DNA from: Nostoc sp. 106C
Lineage (GTDB): Bacteria; Cyanobacteriota; Cyanobacteriia; Cyanobacteriales; Nostocaceae
DNA length: 64,000 nucleotides
Assembly: GCF_002154725.1 (NCBI RefSeq)
Contig: NZ_MTAW01000114.1
Location: 62,001 to 126,000 of the forward strand
Direction of reading: 5' to 3'
A model generated the notes under the pieces. It did not search any database. It saw only the letters and a list, made by a program, of their open reading frames with translations, and was not told the origin of the DNA. This document shows, one piece after another, positions 36,499-45,814 of this stretch. Made by a program: the position numbers and the translations under genes. Every line of letters begins with the position of its first letter. Positions within the stretch are counted from its first letter, which is position 1.

Positions 36499-39171
36499 AT
36501 GGCTAAAGTCGCTGATTGGTTTTTCAAATCTAACTCCAAGATGGTCAATATTGGACGAATTCTAGGTAAACGTCTATCTCGTCTACTTTTACGACCAAAG
36601 CGTCTTGCCATTTTTGAAGCTTGCCTAATTGGTTTAGTTTCTGGATTAGCGGCTGTTTTGTTAGGTCAAAGCGTGGGTTGGCTAGGTGGCTGGCGACAAC
36701 ATGCATCTCATATATTTGCTGCTTACCTGGTGTTACCAGCAATTGGGCTAGTTGGAGGATTTTTGGCTGGGTGGCTGGTAGAAAAGATTGCTCCTTCGGC
36801 AGCTGGTAGCGGTATGTCAGAAGTCAAGGCAGTGCTGGCACAAGTACCCATGCCCCTGAATTTGCAAATTGCTTTAGTCAAACTAGTGAGTGCAACTTTG
36901 GTTTTAGCGTCAGGAATGCCTCTAGGGCGGGAAGGGCCAACAGTGCAAATTGGCGCAGCTTTAGCTAATCAGCTGAGTCGCTGGTTTCCCACATCTCCTG
37001 ACCATCGTCGTCAGTTAATAGCCGCGGGTGCTGGGGCGGGACTGGCGGCTGCTTTTGATGCACCGATCGCAGGAGTGTTATTTGTAGTTGAAGAACTCTT
37101 GCAAGAGACTTCTGGTATCACCTTAGGAACGGCAATTCTCGCTTCATTTATCGGTGCTGTTGTAGCTAGGATTTGCGGTACTCACAGTTTAGATTTAAAT
37201 CTACACTTAGTAACTCCCAACACCAGCTTTTTTGCCTCTGAGATTCCCTTTTATCTGCTGCTGGGAATCTTGGCAGGCTTAGGAGGTGTGTTATTTAATC
37301 GCGGAATTCTGGCTGGACTTAACTTCAATCGTCGCTTTCTCAAAATCAGCTTACCTTGGCGAGTAGGACTAGCTGGTTTACTCACTGGATTAGCACTTGT
37401 TGCCCTACCGCCAGTTTTTAGAGATAATGCTGGCTTACGAGAACTGTTACTCACAGGTAATGCCAACTGGCCACTAGTGACGCTGGTATTTTGCATTCAA
37501 TTCTTGCTCATTCTCGTTACTTACTCTTCCGGCGCGCCTGGGGGATTATTAGTGCCAACTCTGGCTTTAGGGGCTGCCCTCGGTTATCTAATTGGGATGT
37601 GGGAACATCAGTGGTTGGGTTTGAGCTTGGCGACAACCTATGCCAGGGTAGGCATGGGGGCGTTCTTTTGTGCTGTCGCGCGAGTACCGATTACAGCAGT
37701 GATCATCGTCTTTGAAATGACCACCGACTTTAATCTGGTGTTACCGTTGATGATTGTCTCGGTGACTGCTTATTTAGTAGCAGAAATCGTAGAGGAGGGG
37801 TCACTTTACGATAAATTGCTGGCATTTAAAGGTATTCATTTATCTAAAGCAGGCATAGCTTCTGGGCCTTGGACAGAATTAACAGCCGCCGATGTCATGC
37901 AACCTCGTGTGGAAACCCTCACCAGCCAGATGAGTTTGGATGAAGCATTGCAGGCATTTTCGCAATCCTCCCATCGCGGCTTTCCAGTCTTAGAGGACGG
38001 TAAGTTAGTAGGTATGCTGACGCAAAAAGATATTGCCAACCTCTCTCAAAGGGGTTTGAATAGCGATCGCACTGTAGCAGCAACTATGACTCCACAGCCA
38101 GTCATTACTCGCCCTGATGACACCTTGGCCCATGTACTGCACTTGCTCAATCACTACAATCTCAGCAGTTTACCAGTAGTAGAAGGACGCCGCCTGGTAG
38201 GCATTATCACCCGTAGCGATATTATCCGTATCGAAGCCGCCTATCTCAACGGACAAGAACAGTTATTAGGCCCCAAACCAGAACCATCGCGGGTGATTTA
38301 CCAAACTCGTTCTCCAGAAACTGGACAAGGAAGATTACTAGTACTGTTAAGCAATCCCAAAACAGCTGCAACAATTTTGGAGATGGCTGTAGCTATTGCC
38401 CGCGATCGCCATTATGAAATTGAATGTCTGCATATAATTGTTGTACCTCGCCATCAATCTTTGACAGAAACCAATACTAGTATAAGTTCTGCTCAACACC
38501 TGCTGCGTCAGGCGATGCGTTTAGGACAAGCATGGAATGTCCCGATGCATACTCAAATCCGGGTGGCTCACGATTTATCGGAAGCAATTTTGCAAACTAT
38601 CAAAGACCGGCATATCAACCTAGTGCTGATGGGTTGGAAAGGTAGCACAAATACACCAGGACGAGTTTTCAGCCGAGTTGTCGATACAATTATCCGGCAA
38701 GCAGCCTGTGAAGTAGTTCTAATCAAACTCAAAGACCACAGCCAATTTAATCGCTGGCTAGTGCCAATGGCAGGTGGTCCCAATGCCCAACAAGCAATTC
38801 AACTGCTACCTGCGATCGCCTTACTGAGTAAAACCCCAGAAGTCAAGTTATGTCAAGTCTTTGAGTCAAATAAAAATAAACCAGATACAACCATTCTTGA
38901 AAAATCTGCTCATTTTCTCAAACAACGGATACAAGGCTCAATTACAATTGCTCCCGTCTACGCTACTTCAGTACCAGAAGCTGTCATAGAATGTGCTAAA
39001 CAAAACCACAGTGATGTGATTGTTTTAGGAGCTTCTCGTGAAGGAATGCTGCAACAGGCAGTGCATGGTAATATTCCCGCCGTTATCTCCCGCAATAGCC
39101 AACAGACTGTAATTTTAGTCAGAGCTGCATCCGCTGTTGGTACAGGTAAACCATATAGCAATCCGATTTAA
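36499..39171 (+). CDS. ClC-family chloride channel/exchanger fused to CBS pair and two USP domains
   Basis: An 890-residue protein. Residues ~30-440 are the ClC membrane core, with GSGMSEVKA (ion-binding GSGIP-like loop), GREGPTVQIGA carrying the gating Glu, FVVEELLQE carrying the intracellular proton Glu, and GAPGGLLVPTLALGAALG. A CBS pair follows (about 455-580: VMQPRVETLTSQMSLDEAL, LVGMLTQKDI, TMTPQPVITRP, LVGIITRSDII). Then come two universal-stress-type domains (about 610-745 and 750-880). Both functional glutamates are present, so a Cl-/H+ exchanger is likelier than a pure channel. CBS and USP domains usually sense adenine nucleotides. In-frame ATG 36541 is an alternative start. Confidence 0.9.
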   Translation: MAKVADWFFKSNSKMVNIGRILGKRLSRLLLRPKRLAIFEACLIGLVSGLAAVLLGQSVGWLGGWRQHASHIFAAYLVLPAIGLVGGFLAGWLVEKIAPSAAGSGMSEVKAVLAQVPMPLNLQIALVKLVSATLVLASGMPLGREGPTVQIGAALANQLSRWFPTSPDHRRQLIAAGAGAGLAAAFDAPIAGVLFVVEELLQETSGITLGTAILASFIGAVVARICGTHSLDLNLHLVTPNTSFFASEIPFYLLLGILAGLGGVLFNRGILAGLNFNRRFLKISLPWRVGLAGLLTGLALVALPPVFRDNAGLRELLLTGNANWPLVTLVFCIQFLLILVTYSSGAPGGLLVPTLALGAALGYLIGMWEHQWLGLSLATTYARVGMGAFFCAVARVPITAVIIVFEMTTDFNLVLPLMIVSVTAYLVAEIVEEGSLYDKLLAFKGIHLSKAGIASGPWTELTAADVMQPRVETLTSQMSLDEALQAFSQSSHRGFPVLEDGKLVGMLTQKDIANLSQRGLNSDRTVAATMTPQPVITRPDDTLAHVLHLLNHYNLSSLPVVEGRRLVGIITRSDIIRIEAAYLNGQEQLLGPKPEPSRVIYQTRSPETGQGRLLVLLSNPKTAATILEMAVAIARDRHYEIECLHIIVVPRHQSLTETNTSISSAQHLLRQAMRLGQAWNVPMHTQIRVAHDLSEAILQTIKDRHINLVLMGWKGSTNTPGRVFSRVVDTIIRQAACEVVLIKLKDHSQFNRWLVPMAGGPNAQQAIQLLPAIALLSKTPEVKLCQVFESNKNKPDTTILEKSAHFLKQRIQGSITIAPVYATSVPEAVIECAKQNHSDVIVLGASREGMLQQAVHGNIPAVISRNSQQTVILVRAASAVGTGKPYSNPI

Positions 39172-39636
39172 GTCCTGAATTTACAAAGTAGAGGTGTACT
39201 TAGCTTCGCAAAAACAAATATGAGTCGGATAGCACTCCTATTTAATTTAATGTGAGTTCGATGAACCTCTCCCCAACCCCTCTCCGCATCGGCTACGGTG
39301 TATAAACAAGTACTATCTGCAAGGGTTTCAGGCGTTATAGACCCAATAAATTGTCAAGTCTCCTCCAACACTGTTTTAAGATTAGAATTCATCTACCCAT
39401 AGATAGGTAATAAAAAATCTTCAGTCTATTTATATAGCTGCTTCTGGCTTTCTCTTGAATGAGAAGACACTAATCTTGAGATTGTTGTTTTGCTTTTGCA
39501 AACAGTTCCTCCGATGGATAGACTCAAATTATTGTATCGCTTTAAAATTGGTACATAAAGCAGAGATAACCTACCAAAAAGAAGAATTTTGTTACCTCTA
39601 ATTGCTGAAAAAGTATAGATAATTTGAGGCTGGATT
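39172..39636. other. Intergenic region upstream of the first NarL-type regulator
   Basis: 465 bp without a gene. It contains a TCTACCCATAGATAGGTA inverted-repeat-like site at 39392-39409 and an A/T-rich promoter region. Nothing else recognised. Confidence 0.5.
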
Positions 39637-40353
39637 ATGAACGACATTCGCGTAATTTTAATTGAAGACCACGACCTCACTCGGATAGGAATGCGTGCTG
39701 CTTTAAAGCAAAAAGAAGGAATTCAGGTGATTGGTGAAGCTAAAGATGCCAAATCAGGTTTGTCACTGCTTAAATCTATGCAACCAGATGTTGCAATAGT
39801 AGATGTGGGCTTACCGGATATGAGCGGAATTGAGTTAACGCAGATGTTCAAAAGTTCTGAGGTAGACTCATCTTTGCCAACTAAAATTTTAATTTTAACT
39901 ATGAATGATAGTGAAGATACTGTTTTAGCTGCGTTTGCTGCTGGAGCAGATTCTTATTACATGAAAGATGCCAGCATTGAGAAATTAGCTGATGCGATCC
40001 GAACTACTCATGAAGGTAACTCATGGATTGACCCTGCTATTGCTCGGATTGTATTGCGGCAAAGCAACAATGTTTATACAGAAGCAAATTCTTCAGTTAA
40101 ACCGACAACAGTTGCGATTAATTCTTTGTCACCAGTAGAAAGTGAATTTCTTCTTTCCTATCCTTTAACAGCACGTGAGTTAGATGTATTGAAGTTAATA
40201 GTGGATGGGTGCAGTAATAGCCAAATTGGTGAGCAACTTTATATTACAGTCGGCACAGTTAAAACTCACGTTCGTAATATTTTAAATAAGCTTTCGGTCA
40301 GTGACCGTACTCAAATTGCAGTCCGCGCTTTGCGAGCAGGATTAGTACAATAA
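39637..40353 (+). CDS. NarL/LuxR-type response regulator, paralogue 1
   Basis: A 238-residue DNA-binding response regulator. REC domain (residues ~4-125) with VILIEDHDLTRIGMRAAL, the phospho-acceptor Asp in VAIVDVGLPDMSG, and the late Lys in YYMKDAS. A ~40-residue linker follows, then a LuxR HTH (about 170-235): LTARELDVLKLIVDG, SNSQIGEQLYITVGTVKTHVRNIL. It is closely similar throughout to the 53213-53926 product, so they are paralogues. Its 3' end overlaps the convergent REC gene by 43 bp. No kinase is adjacent. ATG start. Confidence 0.92.
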   Translation: MNDIRVILIEDHDLTRIGMRAALKQKEGIQVIGEAKDAKSGLSLLKSMQPDVAIVDVGLPDMSGIELTQMFKSSEVDSSLPTKILILTMNDSEDTVLAAFAAGADSYYMKDASIEKLADAIRTTHEGNSWIDPAIARIVLRQSNNVYTEANSSVKPTTVAINSLSPVESEFLLSYPLTARELDVLKLIVDGCSNSQIGEQLYITVGTVKTHVRNILNKLSVSDRTQIAVRALRAGLVQ

Positions 40354-40781
40354 CTGTTGTTTAAAACATTTGCAATAGAATTTATAAATTCTATTGGTTC
40401 TATTGGCTTGACAAAGTAAGCCTGAAATCCTGATGCAAGTGCTTCTTTCTCAGCTATCTCTTGAGAATAAGCAGTTAGAGCTATTGCCGGAATTTGTTTT
40501 AGTTGCTTTGCAGACATTGCTCTAATTTTCCGCATCAAAGTACAACCATCTATTTCAGGCAAGCCAATATCACAAAGTAATATATCAGGTTGCGTTTGTT
40601 CTAAAACTGCCAGTGCTTCATAAGCTGATCCTGTTACTGCTACATCCGCTCCTGAATCCTCTAACAGAAAAGTTAACAAGAGTTGCGTATCCTCATTATC
40701 TTCTACCAGTAAAACTCTTAAACCTTCTAAAATTAGAGAACTTTCGAGAATTTCAGCATTTAGGCTTGTTTTGGCCTGCAT
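40311..40781 (-). CDS. Single-domain response regulator (CheY-like)
   Basis: A 156-residue stand-alone REC domain. After a ~16-residue extension, GLRVLLVEDNEDTQLLL carries the acidic pair, ILLCDIGLPEIDGC the phospho-Asp, ALTAYS the Thr and YFVKPIEP the Lys. No output domain, so it probably works as a phosphorelay shuttle or by protein interaction. The last ~14 codons (SYCTNPARKARTAI) read antisense to the end of the convergent LuxR-type gene, a 43-bp 3' overlap. ATG start. Confidence 0.9.
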   Translation of the reverse strand: MQAKTSLNAEILESSLILEGLRVLLVEDNEDTQLLLTFLLEDSGADVAVTGSAYEALAVLEQTQPDILLCDIGLPEIDGCTLMRKIRAMSAKQLKQIPAIALTAYSQEIAEKEALASGFQAYFVKPIEPIEFINSIANVLNNSYCTNPARKARTAI

Positions 40782-41479
40782 ATTTTATCCTATCCCCAAA
40801 TTCTATTCTGAAAGTTAATAGTTTCTTCAGAATTCTAGCAAATAAAAAAAGTATGAGCAAAGGATTAAATTCTGGGCTTGAAATGCATTATAAAACTGTA
40901 TTAAGTAAATGAATTTATGCCTTTAGATAGATGAAATCCTCATGTAAAATTTAACTAAATACTGCGAATTCCAAGTTAGTGAAGTACATATACTAAAGTC
41001 TCAAACGATCATCCACAAGCAGGTTGTTAAATTTGGGTTATATCATGTCTGTTCAAATACCCGTGGTTATCGCTCTTGCGTCACTTTGGGGAGAGAAAAT
41101 AAATGTAGGTTGGGGAGCCACTCACGTGGGCGGGTTTCCCGACTTGAGTGAAGTGGCGTTTGAACGCAGTGAAACCCAACTAGATCAAGGTTTAAGGATG
41201 TTGGGTTTCGTTCCTCAACCCAACCTACGCCTAAATTTATAAAAGTCCGGCATAATAAGCGTTGTAGATTTTTATCTCACGAGAGTGATTAAAGAGCGTT
41301 ATGTACTCCTTCGCAGAACCCGTTTGCGTAGCGTCTCCAACAGGAGAAGGGTAGTGAAATGAAGCAATCGCAAAAGTTAGATCGATTTTATATTTTGTTA
41401 TATAGTTAAGTTTATTTTCACCGACTTACTTCTACATGTCCTTTGTTTTAGCACTAATGAAATAGCACTTCTATAACTG
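40782..41479. other. Intergenic region with dispersed repeats
   Basis: About 700 bp. A repeat unit at 41107-41226 is bounded by inverted GTAGGTTGGG / CCCAACCTAC. A GC-rich TTGCGTAGCGTCTCC palindromic fragment lies near 41326-41360. An ORF at 41024-41242 is created by the repeat and is not credited. Confidence 0.6.
41107..41226. repeat. Dispersed repeat bounded by GTAGGTTGGG inverted ends
   Basis: GTAGGTTGGG (near 41106) and CCCAACCTAC (ending near 41227) are 10-bp inverted ends. The interior contains ACTCACGTGGGCGGGTTTCC and GTTGGGTTTCGTTCCTCAAC. The GTAGGTTGGGTT...AACGAAACCCAAC type is common in Nostocales genomes. Exact ends are uncertain and no target-site duplication was found. Confidence 0.55.
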
Positions 41480-42058
41480 CTATAACCGTTGTTTATTTGT
41501 ATAGTGGCAAAGATAAACTAATTTCTTTGCTATCTCTTCTAAGGACAAAATCCAATCTACAGCAACAGCAGTAATAGCAGCTTTTGGCATCACAGCACAT
41601 TCAGCCGTAGTAGGTTCTTGAACAATTGCGATTCCAAAATGGGATTTTACCATTTTTAAACCTTGTACGCCATCTTCATTGGCTCCGGTTAAGATCACCC
41701 CTATTACTTGTTCGTTATAAATATCAGCAGCAGACTCAAATAAAACATCGATTGACGGACGAGCATAGGAAACAGGAGCATCAGTAGAAAGTGTAAAGTA
41801 ACCGAATTCAACTAACAAATGATAATCAGCAGGCGCTAAATAAACATAGCCTGATAGAATTTCGTCTTTATCTTCCACTTCTCGCACTATCAAAGGCGTA
41901 TCTTGCTGTAATAAGTCTCCCAACTTATCACGAGAATCTCGATGGCGATGTTGCACAATTATAATAGGAGATTTTAAGTCTGGTGGTAGATTTTGCAGCA
42001 AAACTTTTATAGCAGACAAACCACCAGAAGACGCTCCAATAACTATAATTTTAACCAC
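41480..42058 (-). CDS. cheB: CheB-type protein-glutamate methylesterase, catalytic domain only
   Basis: A 192-residue stand-alone CheB catalytic domain, without the usual N-terminal receiver. Catalytic Ser is in IGASSGGLSAI, His in IIVQHRHRDSRDKL, and Asp in LTGANEDGVQGLKM. It starts with GTG at 42056-42058, 2 nt after the cheR stop, with AGAGG overlapping the junction. CheB hydrolyses methyl esters placed by CheR on receptors. Here no chemoreceptor or CheA is nearby. In cyanobacteria, CheB/CheR pairs of this sort often accompany PAS/hybrid kinases, so a signalling role other than classical chemotaxis is likely. Confidence 0.9.
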   Translation of the reverse strand: MVKIIVIGASSGGLSAIKVLLQNLPPDLKSPIIIVQHRHRDSRDKLGDLLQQDTPLIVREVEDKDEILSGYVYLAPADYHLLVEFGYFTLSTDAPVSYARPSIDVLFESAADIYNEQVIGVILTGANEDGVQGLKMVKSHFGIAIVQEPTTAECAVMPKAAITAVAVDWILSLEEIAKKLVYLCHYTNKQRL

Positions 42059-42060
42059 CT

Positions 42061-42891
42061 CTAATTCAACCTCCGATAGAGCTTTTCACCTTTGACAAGC
42101 TCTTGGTAGTGTTGGTCTTGGCTGGTAAAACGAATTGATTCTTGTCGCCCTAAACCTAAAATACCAAAAGGACAAAGGCTATTATAAAAAAGTTCATGTA
42201 CGCGCTTTTGCAGCGTTTGGTTGAAATAAATTAAGACATTGCGGCAAATTATGATGTGAAATTCATTAAAAGAACTATCAGTTGCCAAATTATGTTGAGC
42301 AAACACAATATTTTCGCGTAGGGATGCGCGAATAATGGCACTGTCGTAACCTGCGGTATAGTATTCTGAAAAAGATGCCTTTCCACCTGCTTTGAGATAA
42401 AGTTGAGTGTATTCCTGCATTAGTTTGAGAGAAAAAATCCCACTTTTAGCTTTTTGCAGCACTCTTTCGTTAAAATCAGTAGCGTAAATACGACAACGTT
42501 GATAAATCTTTTCCTCTTCTAGTAAAATCGCCATTGAGTAAACTTCTTCTCCCGTTGAACATCCAGCGTGCCAAATGCGAATAAAAGGATAGGTACGTAA
42601 AAGCGGAATTACGTCCTTTCTTAACGCCAGATAAAAGCTAGGATCGCGAAACATTGAAGTTACATTTACTGTGAGACTAAGCAAAAATCTTTCCAAACAT
42701 TCCTGATCGTGTAGCACCTGTGCTTGTAAATTAGAAACGCTAGTAAAGCCTTCTTTTTTGATAAATTGATGGATACGACGTTTTAGCGAAGATAAAGCAT
42801 AATTGCGGAAGTCGTAACCCCAGTAGCGATAAACTCCTTCAAGTAGTAACTGAATTTCGATATCTTCTAATTTTGGTTTGGGTGAAGTCAT
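42061..42891 (-). CDS. cheR: CheR-type protein-glutamate O-methyltransferase
   Basis: A 276-residue SAM-dependent methyltransferase with an N-terminal helical domain (about 1-75; YRYWGYDFRNYALSSLKRRI) and a Rossmann SAM-binding domain. The SAM motif is IRIWHAGCSTGEEVYSMAI; IYATDFNERVLQKAK and FHIIICRNVLIYFN follow, all diagnostic for CheR. I use the ATG at 42891 (MTSPKPKLED) rather than the in-frame TTG at 42909. It is tightly coupled to cheB downstream (2-bp gap). Confidence 0.93.
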   Translation of the reverse strand: MTSPKPKLEDIEIQLLLEGVYRYWGYDFRNYALSSLKRRIHQFIKKEGFTSVSNLQAQVLHDQECLERFLLSLTVNVTSMFRDPSFYLALRKDVIPLLRTYPFIRIWHAGCSTGEEVYSMAILLEEEKIYQRCRIYATDFNERVLQKAKSGIFSLKLMQEYTQLYLKAGGKASFSEYYTAGYDSAIIRASLRENIVFAQHNLATDSSFNEFHIIICRNVLIYFNQTLQKRVHELFYNSLCPFGILGLGRQESIRFTSQDQHYQELVKGEKLYRRLN

Positions 42892-43772
42892 AATAAAAGC
42901 ATGAAACAACTAATTAGTGCTCTTGCTGTAAATGTTTAAAAACCAGCTCCACTAATTATTCAATAAACTATAAAAATCAAGTTTGAATTTTGAAAAAATT
43001 TCTTACATATGAAGGTCAATTGTAGGGTGGATATTGCCCTCAGAAGCTAAAGAAGCCCTTCCACAGCACTTTCTCGCCGCCCTCTGGGCGTCTACAAGCT
43101 GGGGAACCCTTTCGGCCGTTCCTCTTTGGTGTGACATACGCTAACACTAACGCACTGGCTCCCTTAGATGTATTTCAACAACCAGATATGAATCTTATAT
43201 TTTTTGTAAATCTTGTTGCTGAGATATAATTGGCTTGTCATTACAGATTGAAATTATCCAGCAATTATTTATTTCTTGATTGAGTATTTTGCTTGCTAGT
43301 GAAAATCCTCCCTGTTTTTAAGCAACTATGGTAATAGTAATCTTCATTTAAAGAAAGATGTGAGAAAGTAAATTGTTAACTAGTTTTTGAGTATTATTGA
43401 TTACTTCATTTTTGATTTCTATAAATACACTCATTTCTAAAATAAAACTTTGATAATGTTTTAACGCCTGTCTCAAGTGAGATAAATGAATAATTCTATG
43501 GTTGTAGCTTTAGAATTTTATGTATATAATTATTTAATTTAATATTAAGCTTTACAAAATATTTATTGAATAATATTAAATGCAAATTGCTAATTTAAAA
43601 TACATTCTTACTTTTGCCTCTGCTTTCTAGTTCTAGAAATATTAAATAATTAATATATTATTAATAAATTATTTAGTAAAAACCATATTCAGCTAAAAAG
43701 ACAAAACCTGGTTTTGTTGGATAAACCTGGTTATTGTCTTAATAGCGTTCCTAGAAACAAAATTCCTGGCTA
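42892..43772. other. A/T-rich intergenic region
   Basis: About 880 bp without a credible gene. A short GC-rich stretch near 43020-43170 (GTAGGGTGGATATTGCCC and GCCGCCCTCTGGGCG) looks like decayed dispersed repeat; the rest is A/T-rich. Near 43707-43735 AACCTGGTT occurs twice as a direct repeat, close to the end of the minus-strand GH13 gene. Confidence 0.55.
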
Positions 43773-45431
43773 TTATTGCCAGACAAAGACCTTAGCTTCA
43801 AACGGGCCTACATCAGTCATCAACGAGTTATCACCAGCTTCGACATCATAATTAGCTGTCCACTCGTGCCAAGTACCATTTTCAGGAAAATCGGGAATTG
43901 TATATCCTGCCAAAAATTCACTAGAAAAGTTGGCAACGACTACCACACGGGAACCTTCATCATTCCAACGAGTGTATGCTAGTACTTGAGATTCTGAATT
44001 TTCATGGAAAAAGTTAATATTTTCCGTATAGAGAGCATGATTTTGTTTGCGGAGAGCGATTAAACCTTTGTAGTAATTAAATAAACCGCGATTATCGTCA
44101 CCAGCAAGCAATGTCCAGTCAATTTTTACCTGACTGGGAGTTTTATATTTGAATTCACCAAACTCTTCCCCCATCCAAATTAAAGGAACACCTACCGCAG
44201 TCATTAAGAGAACTACACCCAACTTGATGCGACGGAAAGCTTCCTCACCCAAAATTTCGCGATCGCCTAGATCTGCCATCACATGATTGTGGTCATGGTT
44301 GGTGAGGTAGTTAACTACATTGGTTGCACCCATAAAGCCTTGGCGTTTGCAATCCAGTACATCTTTTAGCCGTTCTAAATCAAAAGTATCTCCAGCGATA
44401 TGCTCTAGAACGCAATGATAAAAGCTATCATGCCAGCAACCATCCATCGGGCCATCAACATTGGTAATGCTAGGTGTTTCGGGGATGTGTTCGGCAATAT
44501 TGTAAAAGGGTTTGGCTCCAGCAGTTTGCTTTGCTTCCTGGACAATCCAATGCATAAAATCATAATTGGCAATTTGCCGTGCTGCATCGTAACGAATACC
44601 GTCAATATGGTACTCCTGAACCCAGTAACGCACAGTATCGCCAATAAATTTGCGTGCTGGGTAGATTTCGAGATTTTCGTCGTAGTGTTCGTAATTAAAT
44701 TCCGGCCCCCAGTTATTATCAGGGTCGCGGGGAGCATGATGATACCAATAATCGTGGTCAATTTGAGTTAATGGTGCGGAAGCTTCGGAGTGGTTGTAAA
44801 TCCCGTCCATCAACACCCGAATTCCTCTAGCATGACACTCATCAATTAACTGTTTCAAATCTGCGGTAGAACCATAACTAGATTCTGTGGCAAAGAAATG
44901 CCGAGGATTATAACCCCAACTGTAATCGCCAGGATACTCTTTGACTGGCATCAGTTCAATGGCGTTAATTCCCAAATCGCAGAGATAATCCAGCTTCTCA
45001 ATTACATGCTTATACTTACCTCGCGTCTTGGGGTCATCTTCACCACCAGAGAAGTCTGCAACATGCAATTCGTATATAACTAATTCATGGTCAGCAGGTA
45101 ATGGGCGATCGTCATACATCCAAACATATGTATCGACAATCTTTTCACCATCCTTGATCCGCACAATACTATTTTCACTAGCGCTCATGCCATCAATATC
45201 AGTAGCATAAGGGTCAGTGACCTCTATCCACTGGTCTTCTTCAAAAAACCAACTTTTCGACTGTACGCGAAATTTGTATTCGTAAGTGCCATCTTCTAAA
45301 TCTACAGTAACTCGAAAATAACCTTCTTCGCCCTTTTCCATTGGGATCTCTTGCCAATCAGAAAAAGAAGCAATTAAAGATGCAGCTTTGTTATAAGGAG
45401 CAAACAAATTAAATTCTATAGAACTTGACAT
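43773..45431 (-). CDS. GH13 alpha-amylase-family enzyme with N-terminal CBM48-like domain
   Basis: A 552-residue enzyme. Residues ~5-95 are a CBM48/isoamylase-N-like beta domain (FNLFAPYNKAASLIASFSDW, YFRVTVDLEDGTYEYKFRV). A GH13 barrel follows with YELHVADFSGG, LMDGIYNHSE, nucleophile Asp282 (GIRYDAARQ), acid/base Glu314 (FYNIAEHIPE) and Asp380 (YLTNHDHNHV). The layout resembles branching-type or trehalohydrolase-type GH13 enzymes but is shorter than GlgB, so the specificity is open. It is intracellular. I use the ATG at 45429-45431 because AAGGAT precedes it by 5 nt; an upstream frame to 45479 adds 16 unsupported residues. Confidence 0.88.
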   Translation of the reverse strand: MSSSIEFNLFAPYNKAASLIASFSDWQEIPMEKGEEGYFRVTVDLEDGTYEYKFRVQSKSWFFEEDQWIEVTDPYATDIDGMSASENSIVRIKDGEKIVDTYVWMYDDRPLPADHELVIYELHVADFSGGEDDPKTRGKYKHVIEKLDYLCDLGINAIELMPVKEYPGDYSWGYNPRHFFATESSYGSTADLKQLIDECHARGIRVLMDGIYNHSEASAPLTQIDHDYWYHHAPRDPDNNWGPEFNYEHYDENLEIYPARKFIGDTVRYWVQEYHIDGIRYDAARQIANYDFMHWIVQEAKQTAGAKPFYNIAEHIPETPSITNVDGPMDGCWHDSFYHCVLEHIAGDTFDLERLKDVLDCKRQGFMGATNVVNYLTNHDHNHVMADLGDREILGEEAFRRIKLGVVLLMTAVGVPLIWMGEEFGEFKYKTPSQVKIDWTLLAGDDNRGLFNYYKGLIALRKQNHALYTENINFFHENSESQVLAYTRWNDEGSRVVVVANFSSEFLAGYTIPDFPENGTWHEWTANYDVEAGDNSLMTDVGPFEAKVFVWQ

Positions 45432-45814
45432 AAAATCCTTTTTTGTGGCGAACTCTTTTTCGGCGTTGCATGATTTCATTTTCCAACGCAGCTTTAAAGA
45501 AGCACATCACACTTCAGATCAAAAAATAGCTTAACTGATTCTTCCTCAAGATTTACTAGAGTCATCCATAAGATAGTCTGCAATATTCTCACAGGTTTTG
45601 ATGCTAATGTCTGGTTGGAATTATAAAAAAATAATGAGCATTTTAGGATAAAGCAGTTATCACTTGGCTGAAGTCCAAGATTTTTCCTATAAGGAAAAAG
45701 TGAATACAAAATTGTTATCTCACGAGTATTACCCCAACTCTAAGTAATCATAAGTAATTTGGCAGAAATGATATCAAGGTGAATTTTGGTATCTTGGCTT
45801 TGAATTCAGCCATT
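45432..45814. other. Intergenic region with candidate terminator of the hybrid kinase
   Basis: About 380 bp. TTTTTCCT (45681-45688) and AGGAAAAA (45692-45699) form a hairpin about 115 bp past the kinase stop, enclosed by CACTT/AAGTG. A frame at 45494-45709 has no protein-like features. Confidence 0.45.

Noticed and set aside
41024-41242. 72-residue ORF on the + strand
   Set aside because: It is produced by a dispersed GTAGGTTGGG-type repeat; no ribosome site and no protein-like conservation pattern.
45494-45709. 71-residue minus-strand ORF between the GH13 and hybrid kinase genes
   Set aside because: Low-complexity composition, no ribosome site, and it overlaps the candidate kinase terminator hairpin.
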